Shown: positions 17,248 through 25,661 of the stretch, piece after piece
How positions within the stretch are numbered: the first letter of the stretch is position 1
How the letters are laid out: each line of letters starts with the position of its first letter
DNA from: Flexilinea sp.
Lineage (GTDB): Bacteria > Chloroflexota > Anaerolineae > Anaerolineales > Anaerolineaceae
Direction: 5' to 3'
DNA length: 34,438 nucleotides
Assembly (NCBI GenBank): GCA_026645735.1
Contig: JAPKMT010000034.1
Location: 1-34,438 of the forward strand
Translations under genes and position numbers: made by a program
Notes under the pieces: generated by a model
Told to the model about the DNA's origin: nothing
Databases searched by the model: none
The model's input: the letters and a program-made list of their open reading frames with translations, nothing else

Positions 17248-18663
17248 ATGGAAAAATCGCAAGATATTCAACTAAAGGGAATCGGCGACAATGATTACCA
17301 ATATGGTTTTCAGGATCCCGATGTCTCTGTTTTTAAGACCAGAGAAGGATTGGATGAAGAGGTCGTTCGGCAAATATCCGCCATGAAAGGTGAGCCGGAA
17401 TGGATGCTCGATTATCGTCTGAAAGGATTACGTCATTTTCAGCAAAGACCGATGCCTTCCTGGGGACCTGATCTTTCTGATCTGGACTTGGACCATCTGA
17501 TTTATTACGTCCGACCGAGTGAAAAATCTGAAAAATCCTGGGATGAAGTCCCAGATACAATTAAAAACACTTTCGACAAACTGGGAATTCCGGAAGCGGA
17601 ACAAAAGTTTCTGGCTGGTGTTGGTGCGCAATATGAATCAGAAATGGTTTATCACAGCATTCAGGAACATCTTGAAAAAATGGGTGTGATTTTTCTCAGC
17701 ATCGAAGATGGATTGCGGCAATATCCTGATCTGTTCCGAAAGTACTTTGGGACAGTAGTTCCCTATACCGATAATAAATTCGCGGCACTGAACAGCGCTG
17801 TCTGGTCAGGAGGATCTTTTGTCTACATTCCCAAAGGTGTCCATGTCGATCTTCCCCTTCAGGCATACTTTCGTCTGAATATCGCAAACATCGGACAATT
17901 CGAACGATCGCTGATCATTGCGGATGAAGGTTCCCAGGTTCATTACGTCGAGGGTTGCACTGCACCGCAATACACAACAAATTCATTCCACAGTGGAGTC
18001 ATTGAAATTATTGTGGGGAAAAATGCCCGTGTGCGATACTCAACGATTCAGAACTGGTCGACTAATGTTTACAATCTGGTTACACAGCGTGCCAAGGTTT
18101 TTGAAAGAGGCACAATGGAGTGGGTCGATTCCAATTTGGGGTCGAAAATCACCATGAAATATCCATCCTGTTATCTTATGGAAGAAGGTGCGCATGGAGA
18201 GATTCTTTCCATGGCATTCGCAGGAAAAGGTCAAATTCAGGATGCCGGTTCTAAGATGGTCCATTTTGCACCGAACACATCCAGCAAAGTAACTTCCAAA
18301 TCAATCAGCAAAAATGGGGGAAGGTCCTCTTATCGTGGTCTGGTTAAGATCATGCCCAAAGCGGTCAATGCCAAAGCCAACGTTGTCTGCGATGCATTGA
18401 TCCTGGACGCACAGTCGCAATCAGATACATACCCGACTATGGAAATTGACCAGCAGAAAGTTTCTGTAGGACATGAAGCCTCTGTTTCAAAAATTGGTGA
18501 AGAACAGCTGTTTTATCTCATGAGCCGGGGATTAAGTGAAGAAGATGCAACGACCATGGTTGTTTCAGGATTCATCGAACCGCTTGTCAAGGAGCTGCCG
18601 ATGGAATATGCTGTAGAGATGAACCGCCTGATTCAAATCCAAATGTCAGGTTCTGTCGGATGA
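17248..18663 (+). CDS. sufB: Fe-S cluster assembly scaffold SufB
   Basis: A 471-residue scaffold protein on which clusters are built in the SufBC2D complex. Recognised by [13 protein letters not shown] near the N-terminus, the beta-helix core with [36 protein letters not shown] (Cys237) and the C-terminal [15 protein letters not shown]. Cys381 in [10 protein letters not shown] sits where E. coli Cys405, the sulfur acceptor, is expected. The length is typical of Gram-positive-type SufB. It has GGAGA upstream of the ATG. The stop overlaps the first possible sufD start by 4 nt (ATGA). Confidence 0.97.
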   Translation: MEKSQDIQLKGIGDNDYQYGFQDPDVSVFKTREGLDEEVVRQISAMKGEPEWMLDYRLKGLRHFQQRPMPSWGPDLSDLDLDHLIYYVRPSEKSEKSWDEVPDTIKNTFDKLGIPEAEQKFLAGVGAQYESEMVYHSIQEHLEKMGVIFLSIEDGLRQYPDLFRKYFGTVVPYTDNKFAALNSAVWSGGSFVYIPKGVHVDLPLQAYFRLNIANIGQFERSLIIADEGSQVHYVEGCTAPQYTTNSFHSGVIEIIVGKNARVRYSTIQNWSTNVYNLVTQRAKVFERGTMEWVDSNLGSKITMKYPSCYLMEEGAHGEILSMAFAGKGQIQDAGSKMVHFAPNTSSKVTSKSISKNGGRSSYRGLVKIMPKAVNAKANVVCDALILDAQSQSDTYPTMEIDQQKVSVGHEASVSKIGEEQLFYLMSRGLSEEDATTMVVSGFIEPLVKELPMEYAVEMNRLIQIQMSGSVG

Positions 18664-19898
18664 GAGGAAAAATGGATCAAAACAGCATCATATCATCAAA
18701 AAATTCAAATCGCGAGAAATTGTTTGCCGCCCTGGATTCCTGCGGACAAAGTTACTCAGATGAATGTTTTGAATCAATCATCGGATTATTTGAGCAATAT
18801 GACTCACACGGTGTGCAAGGCGCTACACTTGAACTCAAAGACGAAAATGAAATGACTTTAGCCGGGCGTTTTCTGTGGAATGATGGCATCAAAGGGAGTG
18901 TCCTGAACGAAACCAGTGAGGCAAAAGGCATCAAATTCACGACGTTGGATTTGATAAAACGAGAATCTCCGGCGATCTATGAAAATTTGACAGACTGGCA
19001 GAGCACGAATCAAAGCGATGCCAATCATAAAACCCTTTCAGCGCTTTCCAAAGAGACAATTGTTTTGTACATTCCCCAATATGTTTCTGCATCAAAAGAA
19101 TTTCTTCTGGACCTGATTCTTTCCAAAGAAGGGAAGGGAGCTGCTGTACAAATTTGGATTTACCTTGAAAAAGATGCACAGGCTGTTTTTACACTCAATC
19201 TTCGATCCCGTGACACAGAAGCAGACAATTTCTTTGCGGGACTGCTAAATGTTTTTGTCGGAGAGGGAGCCCATTTGATTTTAAACGAAGTACAAGACTT
19301 CCACCAGCAAACTTATTCTTATACGAAAAAGTCAGCCGTTGTGGCAAGAGATGGTGATTTGCAGTGGAATATTTGTGAACTCGGATCTGAAAAGTCGAAA
19401 AGCAACAGCGATCTGATTCTTTCAGGTAAGGGATCCAATGCTGTTGTGAATGGTTTGTATTTTCCAAACAAAAAACAGTCCTTTTCTCTTTTGACCAGAC
19501 AGTCTCATCTGGCAGCAAATACAACCAGTAACCTCTATTTCAAAGGCGCCGTGTCAGATGATGCACGTGCGAATTGGGAGGGGATGATTTATGTCGATCC
19601 TGTCGCAGAAAAATCCGACGGATATCAAAAAAATGAAAATTTGATGCTATCGCCGAATGCCCATGTCGCTTCCAAACCCGGGCTGGAGATCATCACAGAT
19701 GATGTCCGCTGCTCCCACGGCACCACCATTACAGAAATCGACCCCAATCAAATTTTCTACTTAATGAGCAGGGGAATTCCTGAAACAGATGCCAAGAGAC
19801 TGGTGATTCAGGGCTTTTTTGACACAGTGCTTCATAAAATATCATATGAGCCCATTCGAACAAAATTGCAAGAAAAAATTTATCGCAAGATGGATTAA
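18660..19898 (+). CDS. sufD: Fe-S cluster assembly protein SufD
   Basis: A 412-residue SufB paralogue that pairs with SufB and SufC. The N-terminal half is divergent, as usual. The C-terminal half has [39 protein letters not shown] and [20 protein letters not shown]. His353 in CSHGTT corresponds to the cluster-site His known in E. coli SufD. The first ATG overlaps the sufB stop (ATGA); a second ATG at 18672 has AGAGG very close before it. I keep the first, with coupling to sufB. About 130 nt with two dyads follow before the next gene. Confidence 0.95.
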   Translation: MRGKMDQNSIISSKNSNREKLFAALDSCGQSYSDECFESIIGLFEQYDSHGVQGATLELKDENEMTLAGRFLWNDGIKGSVLNETSEAKGIKFTTLDLIKRESPAIYENLTDWQSTNQSDANHKTLSALSKETIVLYIPQYVSASKEFLLDLILSKEGKGAAVQIWIYLEKDAQAVFTLNLRSRDTEADNFFAGLLNVFVGEGAHLILNEVQDFHQQTYSYTKKSAVVARDGDLQWNICELGSEKSKSNSDLILSGKGSNAVVNGLYFPNKKQSFSLLTRQSHLAANTTSNLYFKGAVSDDARANWEGMIYVDPVAEKSDGYQKNENLMLSPNAHVASKPGLEIITDDVRCSHGTTITEIDPNQIFYLMSRGIPETDAKRLVIQGFFDTVLHKISYEPIRTKLQEKIYRKMD

Positions 19899-19927
19899 AC
19901 GATAGCAGCATAAATCATGGAAGAAAG

Positions 19928-20015
19928 ATAATCAATTGAAAAAGATTATCCGGAAAAAATTTGTGGAATATAGCTGCCCTTGTAAATTAATAAATTGGAA
20001 TTGCATAGAATTCCA
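19928..20015 (+). other. Two small dyads between sufD and the small suf gene
   Basis: GATAATC (19928-19934) pairs with GATTATC (19945-19951) across a 10-nt loop. TGGAATT (19996-20002) pairs with AATTCCA (20009-20015) across a 6-nt loop and ends just before the AGGAGGT RBS of the next gene. No T-run follows, so these are not clear terminators. They may tune expression of the downstream genes or protect mRNA ends. Confidence 0.35.
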
Positions 20016-20027
20016 TAGGAGGTAAAA

Positions 20028-20300
20028 ATGAGCGCAACACCAAGCATGAGGGCTCCTAGTCCGGATTGTTTGTATGAAGTAGGAGATTTGGTGGAAGTCA
20101 ATTGCGATCATGACCGTGGTGGAAACCGGATGCATGGTTGGATCAAAGGAATTGTTGTTCAGGTCGATAATAAAATGATTGCAGTTCAATTCCGCGCAAA
20201 TGTCTATTTGACAGATGGCTGGATGGTACCGGACCATATTCTATGGTATCCATTAACATCAAACAGTATTCGCCCATTTCAAAAAAGAATTGAAAAGTAG
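20028..20300 (+). CDS. Small unrecognised protein within the suf operon
   Basis: A 90-residue soluble protein. I do not recognise its family. AGGAGGT lies 5 nt before the ATG, one of the strongest RBSs in the window, so it is certainly translated. The core YEVGDLVEVNCDHDRGGNRM ... GWIKGIVVQVDNKMIAVQF ... VYLTDGWMVPDHILWY looks like a small SH3/Tudor-type beta barrel: a GDxVxV strand, a GxIxGxVxxVD turn and an aromatic end. It has a Cys at position 14 and a second in NCDHD. It lies 12 nt before sufS and after sufD, the place where an accessory factor for Fe-S assembly would sit. Role unknown. Confidence 0.85.
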   Translation: MSATPSMRAPSPDCLYEVGDLVEVNCDHDRGGNRMHGWIKGIVVQVDNKMIAVQFRANVYLTDGWMVPDHILWYPLTSNSIRPFQKRIEK

Positions 20301-20312
20301 ATCGGATTTTTT

Positions 20313-21533
20313 ATGGCAATCGTGAATATTTTGCAGGATTTTCCAATACTAAACCAGGTGAACAAGGATGGGAAACGCTTGTGTTTCCTGGATTCTGCTG
20401 CAACCAGCCAGAAACCGGAAACTGTAATTGAATCGATGAATCATTATTATCGAACCATGAATGCCAACATACACCGTGGAATTTACCAGATTGCAGAACA
20501 GGCAACGGAAGCGTATGAGAAATCGCGCGAAAAAATCCAGGAGTTTATTCATGCCGGATCATCACGCGAAATTATTTTTACACGAAACACAACGGAATCG
20601 ATCAACCTGGTCGCAAACACCTGGGGAAAACAGAATCTTAAAAAAGGGGATCTCATTATCCTGTCAGAGATGGAACATCATGCGAATTTAATCCCCTGGC
20701 AAATTCTGGCATCGGATAAAGGAATCAGTCTGGAATTTATCCCAGTACAGGAAAACGGGCAACTGAACCTTTCTGAATATCAGCGACTCTTAAACCTTCA
20801 ACCGAAATTAGTTTGCGTGTCCGGAATGTCCAATGTATTGGGAACAGTACCACCGGTAAAACAAATGGCGGTTGATGCACACAAAGCCGGAGCTTTATTC
20901 CTCGTGGATGGGGCACAGATGATCCCTCATAGAAAGGTGGATGTCCAGGATATCGATGCGGATTTTTTTGCATTCTCTGCCCATAAAATGCTTGGACCGA
21001 CCGGGATAGGCGCTTTATACGGGAAAGAAGCACTGCTGGAATCGATGCCGCCATTTCTGGGCGGCGGTGATATGATCAGCAAGGTTTTTCTCCGTTCCTT
21101 CACAACCAATGAACTACCCTATAAATTCGAAGCCGGGACTCCCTCCATCGCTGAAGCGATCGGATTTGGAGCGGCCATTGATTATTTAAATCAGATCGGA
21201 ATGGATGCAATTTGGCAACATGAAGTTGAAATTACAAAGTATGCCATTCAGGAACTGCAAAAAGTGCCTGGTCTGAAAATTGTCGGTCCGACAGATGGCG
21301 TCAGAGGCAGTGCAGTCAGTTTCACATTGGATTATGCTCATCCGCATGATGTCGCACAAATTTTAGATTCTGAATATATCTGTGTTCGTGCAGGTCATCA
21401 TTGTGCCATGCCGCTGCATACGCGTTTTTCAGTTCCGGCAACTACCCGTGCCAGTTTCTACCTGTATAACACATTGGATGAAGTGGATCGTTTAAAAACA
21501 GGATTGGAAAAGGTATACCATTTCTTCGGATAA
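20313..21533 (+). CDS. sufS: Cysteine desulfurase SufS
   Basis: A 406-residue PLP enzyme (group II, SufS/CsdA type) that removes sulfur from cysteine as a persulfide for cluster assembly. LDSAATSQKP near the N-terminus, EMEHHAN with His123 stacking on PLP, VDGAQMIPH with Asp199, and FSAHKMLGPTG with Lys225 as the Schiff-base lysine are all present. Cys364 in RAGHHCAMPLH is the persulfide Cys on the short lobe typical of SufS. The length matches the family. The RBS is weak, but the N-terminus agrees with homologues. sufU, its usual sulfur acceptor, follows after 98 nt. Confidence 0.97.
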   Translation: MAIVNILQDFPILNQVNKDGKRLCFLDSAATSQKPETVIESMNHYYRTMNANIHRGIYQIAEQATEAYEKSREKIQEFIHAGSSREIIFTRNTTESINLVANTWGKQNLKKGDLIILSEMEHHANLIPWQILASDKGISLEFIPVQENGQLNLSEYQRLLNLQPKLVCVSGMSNVLGTVPPVKQMAVDAHKAGALFLVDGAQMIPHRKVDVQDIDADFFAFSAHKMLGPTGIGALYGKEALLESMPPFLGGGDMISKVFLRSFTTNELPYKFEAGTPSIAEAIGFGAAIDYLNQIGMDAIWQHEVEITKYAIQELQKVPGLKIVGPTDGVRGSAVSFTLDYAHPHDVAQILDSEYICVRAGHHCAMPLHTRFSVPATTRASFYLYNTLDEVDRLKTGLEKVYHFFG

Positions 21534-21565
21534 AATCTATCTTTTCGGATTCTGAAACTTTTTTT

Positions 21566-21627
21566 ACCTTTACTGATCAGGGATTTCATCACAAAGGTTT
21601 TGGTTTTACAATCAGTAAAAAAGAGGT
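21566..21627 (+). promoter_or_regulatory. Possible SD-masking hairpin before sufU
   Basis: TTTACTGAT (21569-21577) pairs perfectly with ATCAGTAAA (21611-21619). Just outside, ACC (21566-21568) can pair with GGT (21625-21627), part of the sufU Shine-Dalgarno AGAGGT, leaving a 5-nt bulge. If formed in the mRNA this would lower sufU translation. The loop of 33 nt is long, so stability is uncertain. Confidence 0.35.
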
Positions 21628-21631
21628 AATT

Positions 21632-22018
21632 ATGGACGATATGTATCGGGAAATCATCTTAGATCATTACAAAAACCCTTCATATAAAGGAGAATTGGAC
21701 CCGTGCGACCTGAGTTTTGAAGATGAGAATCCGCTATGCGGTGACCAGCTTAAAATTTACTTGAGAGTTAATGAAGAGGGGATCGTGACTGATGCCCGAT
21801 TCAATGGCCATGGTTGTGCAATTTCACAGGCTGCAGCAGATCTTGTGGTTGAATCCATTATCGGGAAAAATGTGGAGGATCTGAAAAAGATGACAAAGGA
21901 AGATGTGCTGGATTTGCTTGGATTCAATGATTTAGGTCCGGTCCGGTTAAAATGCGCTTTGCTTTCTCTTAAAGTGCTGAAAGGCGGAATTTACGGGGTC
22001 AAGGACGCTGAAGAATAG
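21632..22018 (+). CDS. sufU: SufU-type sulfur transfer protein
   Basis: A 128-residue IscU-fold protein. SufU takes persulfide sulfur from SufS and passes it to SufBCD. The ligands are visible: Cys36 and Asp38 in NPLCGD, Cys62 in GHGCAIS and Cys108 in RLKCALL; the spacing RxxCA is normal. At 128 residues it is somewhat shorter than Bacillus SufU (about 147). GAGGT lies before the ATG within a possible hairpin. It is the last gene of the operon, followed by a nested inverted repeat that includes a strong hairpin. Confidence 0.95.
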   Translation: MDDMYREIILDHYKNPSYKGELDPCDLSFEDENPLCGDQLKIYLRVNEEGIVTDARFNGHGCAISQAAADLVVESIIGKNVEDLKKMTKEDVLDLLGFNDLGPVRLKCALLSLKVLKGGIYGVKDAEE

Positions 22019-22033
22019 ATTTTCTGCATAATA

Positions 22034-22161
22034 AATCAGCAATTCGAAATATATAATCGCTTTTAGAATAAAGGGAAAAAACTTATAGCTGTGTCGTTTT
22101 TACGCAAAGTGTAAAAACGACACAGCTATTTATATTTCTTCTTACTTTCGAGTTGCTGATT
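22034..22161. repeat. Nested inverted-repeat element (MITE-like) after sufU
   Basis: AATCAGCAATTCGAAA (22034-22049) and TTTCGAGTTGCTGATT (22146-22161) are inverted copies matching at 15 of 16 positions. They enclose a second, perfect 19-bp inverted repeat (22085-22129). The end motif CAGYAATTCGAAAT recurs at 5013-5028 and 23786-23799. The element carries no ORF. Confidence 0.6.
22085..22129 (+). terminator. Strong hairpin, probable suf operon terminator
   Basis: A perfect 19-bp stem (22085-22103 with 22111-22129) around the 7-nt loop GCAAAGT, 67 nt past the sufU stop. It is followed by ATTTATATTTCTTCTT rather than a clean T-run. Its build recalls the hairpin at 5044-5090. Confidence 0.65.
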
Positions 22162-22166
22162 CAAAA

Positions 22167-22352
22167 TAAGGACAAATGGCCATGCGAGCACTATCGTGCT
22201 GAATCCTGGCATTGCGAGCCACCCAGAGGCGAAGTCTGTCATTGCGAACCCCGAAGGGTGAAGCAATCTCCTTTCACGCAAGAATTCAATAGATTACCGC
22301 GTCGGGCTATGCCCTCCTCGCAATGACAAATGGCTATGAGCGCACTCCCGAG
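22167..22352. repeat. Interspersed TGTCATTGCGA repeat, inverted copy
   Basis: TGTCATTGCGA (22237-22247) and TCGCAATGACA (22318-22328) are perfect inverted ends of a 92-bp palindromic unit with GAAGCAATCT inside. A degenerate copy (GGCATTGCGAG) lies at 22208, and GACAAATGGCYATG occurs on both sides (near 22171 and 22325). No gene is present. The same ends appear as direct repeats at 23428-23659. Confidence 0.8.
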
Positions 22353-22448
22353 TTTCTCGAATTATTGGTAAGAATTCTCCTCATATTTCCAAAACCTGAA
22401 TCACGAAAAAATCAAGTGAAAAGGCTATACTTTATCAAATATTACTCC

Positions 22449-22479
22449 TTGACTCTCCCCCAACGGGAGGAACTATACT
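22449..22479 (+). promoter_or_regulatory. MerR-type promoter/operator with 19-bp spacer
   Basis: TTGACT (22449-22454) and TATACT (22474-22479) are separated by 19 bp, the over-long spacing typical of promoters activated by MerR-family proteins. The spacer holds the dyad CTCCC-N5-GGGAG, resembling the operators of drug-sensing members such as BmrR. The MerR-type gene itself starts 21 bp downstream, so it should control its own expression. Confidence 0.85.
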
Positions 22480-22500
22480 GTTTTTTGTGAGAGGAAATAA

Positions 22501-23313
22501 ATGTACAAGATCGGTTTGTTTTCAAAAATCAGTAAGACCACGATTAAAACGCTGCGCTATTATGATAAGGAAGGACTGTTAAAGCCAGAAAAAATTGACC
22601 GGGCAAACAACTATCGGTATTACACAACCGATCAACTTTTTGTTCTGCACCGGATCATCAGTCTGCGCCAAATCGGTTTTTCAATTCAGGAGATCCGAAA
22701 TATCCTGGCCGGCCAAAATGAGGATCAAATGATTCTGCAGCGAAAAAAAGAGATCGAGGCGCTTCTGTCTCAGTCATCCGATCAACTCTCCCGAATCAAC
22801 CAGTATATTTTAGAAAAGAAAGAAGGAGTTATGTTGCAATATCAGGCAGTTATAAAAGATCTTCCGGAATGTATCGTTTATTCGAAACGGATGAGAATAC
22901 CCGGTTATGATTCCTATTTTCAAATCATCCCGGAAATCGGAGCGAAAGTGGCAGCTACCAAACCGGGAATCGAATGTACCGTTCCTGCATACTGTTTTAA
23001 TATCTATCACGATAAAGAATATAAGGAAAAAGATATCGATGTAGAATATTGTGAAGCTGTAAACCAATTCGGGAAAAATGAAGACGGGATAATCTTCAAA
23101 AAAATTCCATCAGTAAAAGCTGTAAGCACCCTGCATAAAGGTCCTTATAAGAATCTTGGATTGGCATATAGCTTCATATTTCGCTGGATAGAGGAAAACA
23201 GTTACGAGATATCCGAACCTCCCCGCGAAAGCTATATTGACGGAATTTGGAATAAAGAAAATGAAGCGGATTGGCTGACTGAAATACAGATACCAATCCG
23301 GAAAAAAGCATAA
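22501..23313 (+). CDS. MerR-family regulator with GyrI-like effector domain
   Basis: A 270-residue transcription activator. Residues 1-70 are the MerR winged helix: YKIGLFSKISKTTIKTLRYY, then DKEGLLKPEKID and NNYRYYTTDQL. Residues about 75-110 form the dimerising coiled coil. Residues about 115-268 look like a GyrI-like/AraC effector-binding domain, as in BmrR, which senses small lipophilic or cationic compounds; the HKGPYKNLGLAY segment is typical. GAGAGGA precedes the ATG. It stands alone, with its own promoter, operator and terminator, and repeats on both sides; no efflux gene is next to it, so its other targets, if any, lie elsewhere. Confidence 0.92.
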   Translation: MYKIGLFSKISKTTIKTLRYYDKEGLLKPEKIDRANNYRYYTTDQLFVLHRIISLRQIGFSIQEIRNILAGQNEDQMILQRKKEIEALLSQSSDQLSRINQYILEKKEGVMLQYQAVIKDLPECIVYSKRMRIPGYDSYFQIIPEIGAKVAATKPGIECTVPAYCFNIYHDKEYKEKDIDVEYCEAVNQFGKNEDGIIFKKIPSVKAVSTLHKGPYKNLGLAYSFIFRWIEENSYEISEPPRESYIDGIWNKENEADWLTEIQIPIRKKA

Positions 23314-23320
23314 TTTTTCA

Positions 23321-23350
23321 ACAGTCACCCCTTAAAGGTGACTGTTTTTT
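23321..23350 (+). terminator. Rho-independent terminator of the MerR gene
   Basis: ACAGTCACC (23321-23329) pairs perfectly with GGTGACTGT (23337-23345) around a 7-nt loop and is followed directly by TTTTTT. It starts 8 nt after the stop codon. Confidence 0.92.
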
Positions 23351-23427
23351 CAGTATGAAAAAGGTTTGTTTCGCCACGATGTGGCTTCCAATGATAGGAT
23401 TCGCTACTGTGTGGCTCGCATAGTAGT

Positions 23428-23659
23428 CTGTCAATGCGAGGGCATAAGCTTGACGCAGCAATCTTAAATATCAGATTAAAAAGGTTATTCGAGATACTCA
23501 GGGTATGCACATGGTAAATTGTCATTGCGAGGAAGGCGCCAGCCTGACGAAGCAATCTTAAGTATCAGAATAAAACGGTTATTCAAGATACTCAGGGTAC
23601 GCACATGGTAAATTGTCATTGCGAGGAAGGCGCCAGCCTGATGAAGCAATCTTAAATAT
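23428..23659. repeat. Tandem TGTCATTGCGAGG repeats, three units
   Basis: Units start at 23428, 23520 and 23614, with periods of 92 and 94 bp. Each opens with TGTCAWTGCGAGG and has GAAGCAATCTTAA or a close variant. The first two also share a tail, GATACTCAGGGTAYGCACAT, before the next unit; the third breaks off after GCAATCTTAAATATT. A more decayed stretch with TGTGGCT motifs lies at 23380-23427. The open frames across this region are by-products of the repeat, not genes. Confidence 0.85.
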
Positions 23660-23781
23660 TTAACAAAAATAATCGGTTTGTAATGCAGGGAGTTTATACC
23701 TTTCATACCGAATGAAATCGAAATCACGATTTTCCGGAATTGAATCGTTAAAATGAACCAGGACAGCGATTTTCCCTTCTT

Positions 23782-23820
23782 TTTTCAGTAATTCGAAATT
23801 TTAATTAATCTTTCGAATAA
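23782..23820. repeat. Short inverted repeat with shared CAGTAATTCGAAAT end
   Basis: The 18 nt at 23782-23799 are identical to 5011-5028. Within it ATTCGAAA (23791-23798) is matched by TTTCGAAT (23811-23818). The remainder of 23660-23858 shows nothing I can name. Confidence 0.5.
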
Positions 23821-23858
23821 AAAAAGAAGATTTGTTGTACTTACCATATTTCGACCAA

Positions 23859-23922
23859 CAGATGAAAAATATTTCACATTCAATAATGAAAATTGAACCC
23901 TATTTTCAAAGGAATTACTGTC
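23859..23922. repeat. 64-nt interspersed repeat, copy B
   Basis: Gap-free partner of 7604-7667 (53 of 64 identical by eye). The central palindrome is decayed here, to GAAAAT ... ATTTTC. It begins 18 nt past the stop of the minus-strand GT-C gene, so it would lie in that mRNA's 3' end. Confidence 0.7.
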
Positions 23923-23939
23923 CCTTTTCAGAATGCTTT

Positions 23940-25661
23940 CTAAAAATCCGAAGAACTGGAGCCGGGTGTTGATAAATGCGATGATTCAACTGGATGAATG
24001 CGGTAAATCCGCCAATGATTCATGGTACTTTCTCCAGAATCCCACACCAGGGTAGCCCATGGAGCTCCATTTTCAAATAATGTCGGGTAAGTGATATTGA
24101 TCGTATTAATGACTCCACCCGTATCTGGATCCAGAACAAGCATATAAGCTACCACTCCAATCGGGTTTGCGAGCGCTTTGAAATAATCTGTATCATTCGA
24201 AATAAACAATCCTTTCGGATTTTTTACGGATGTAATTACCGAGAAACTGCTGCTTGAATCAACCATCACCAGTCCATTCGCAGCGTATTGATCAACCACT
24301 TCGGCAACAATTGGAGCATCATGCAGATAAACCCAAAAGCCATCTTTTTCTTTAATCGCATTTTCTTTTTCAGGTGAAAGCAGCATTGCACTGATCCTTT
24401 GCTCATCACCTCCGAATTTTTCATTTCGCATCGTCATCAGTGAAATCGGAGTTCCTGACATAAAAAGAAAAATCAAGAACAAGTAGAAGGGAATACGCCA
24501 TTTGGAGCGTAAATTCTGGTGAACAATACCGGCCATCACTAATCCAAAGGGAGCAGCATAAAACCAATAGCGCATCCAATTCGCCAAAGATCCAAGATAG
24601 ACCTGTAATATTGTGAACGCAGTAATACTGATCATCACAATGAACACGCTGAAATTGTTACGTTTTTTCGATCGAACTATCGTAAAAAAAGCCAGCAACC
24701 CCATTACAGGATAGGCAGGATTCTGTTGAAAAGAGCGGATAATACCTATGCGAATCGCTTCGATGATATTCCCATAAGCCAGGTATAAAGGATGGGTTAG
24801 CCCTGCAATTTTCGCAATATCAGGGGCATTCGATAAACTGTAAACACTGCGCAGGAAAAACAAAGGATCCCCCATCAATGTCCAGTTAAAAAACAGCCAC
24901 AGACCAATTCCATAAGCAGGAGGCAACAATACAGCAAAAAGCCATCCTTCTGTTTTCTTGATCCAATCCGGTTCATTATTAAACAGGAGTACGATTACAG
25001 CGAATCCAACGCCAGCCATCATAGCCAAAGACTCATAACGAACGAAAAAAGCGCCTGTCAGACTCAATCCGGCGATGACCCAGGAACGCATCGTCAGCGG
25101 CATTTCAATCATTCCCAGGAACGTGGCAATCACAAAAAACAGAAAGATTGGTTCAGCCATGCCTGAAGAAAAAAGATAAAAAGTATCTGGATGAAACTGA
25201 AGTAATCCGATGAGTATCCAGCGAATCCATGATGAAAAATGGAATTTCGCCAATAAACGATTCATTAAAACTAAGCACAATGCACCAAATATCGATGAAA
25301 CAATATTCCCGGTAAAATTCACAAATCCAAAATACTTTGTCAATGGTAATAACGGCAATTGCAAAAAACTGGGAAGCGGAGGCCAAACAAAACCGACTGC
25401 TGCTAAATGAGGTTCGCGTGAAAACAAAACATAAAACGCATTGGCAGTTCTTGAAAGGGCATCGCTGTTTCCGATTTGAAAATGAAAATACAGGACATAT
25501 GCCATCATGATATTTAACAAAAAGGAAAAGGCAAAAATCCAGAATCCTTCATGATTGAAGAATTGACCATCTGCCATTGAATTCGTTAAACCGCTTGCGA
25601 AACTACTATCTCGCTGTTTTACAGCAGAGGAATAATAAGACTGAAATCTATTTTGACTCAT
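23940..25661 (-). CDS. GT-C-type membrane glycosyltransferase of the exopolysaccharide operon
   Basis: A 573-residue polytopic protein with a cytoplasmic N-tail of about 38 residues, roughly ten TM segments and a C-terminal soluble extracytoplasmic domain (about 415-573). The early loop has GNSDALSRTANAFYVLF, where GT-C enzymes keep a catalytic acidic residue, followed by WPPLPSFLQLPLLPL and SGMAEPIFLFF, all in the style of polyprenyl-phosphate-sugar transferases. It overlaps the MshEN-GT2 gene by 14 nt, so the two are translationally coupled. It could decorate the polymer or a lipid carrier. It is not closely similar to the pair at 1948-4975. Confidence 0.8.
   Translation of the reverse strand: MSQNRFQSYYSSAVKQRDSSFASGLTNSMADGQFFNHEGFWIFAFSFLLNIMMAYVLYFHFQIGNSDALSRTANAFYVLFSREPHLAAVGFVWPPLPSFLQLPLLPLTKYFGFVNFTGNIVSSIFGALCLVLMNRLLAKFHFSSWIRWILIGLLQFHPDTFYLFSSGMAEPIFLFFVIATFLGMIEMPLTMRSWVIAGLSLTGAFFVRYESLAMMAGVGFAVIVLLFNNEPDWIKKTEGWLFAVLLPPAYGIGLWLFFNWTLMGDPLFFLRSVYSLSNAPDIAKIAGLTHPLYLAYGNIIEAIRIGIIRSFQQNPAYPVMGLLAFFTIVRSKKRNNFSVFIVMISITAFTILQVYLGSLANWMRYWFYAAPFGLVMAGIVHQNLRSKWRIPFYLFLIFLFMSGTPISLMTMRNEKFGGDEQRISAMLLSPEKENAIKEKDGFWVYLHDAPIVAEVVDQYAANGLVMVDSSSSFSVITSVKNPKGLFISNDTDYFKALANPIGVVAYMLVLDPDTGGVINTINITYPTLFENGAPWATLVWDSGESTMNHWRIYRIHPVESSHLSTPGSSSSDF

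Noticed and set aside
23428..23659. CRISPR array
   Set aside because: The units are 92-94 bp with nearly identical interiors and no unique spacers, and there are no cas genes.
23325..23727. Minus-strand open frames with AGAFLAMTIYHV-like peptides
   Set aside because: They are translations of the tandem TGTCATTGCGAGG repeat; the same peptide recurs with the repeat and has no RBS.
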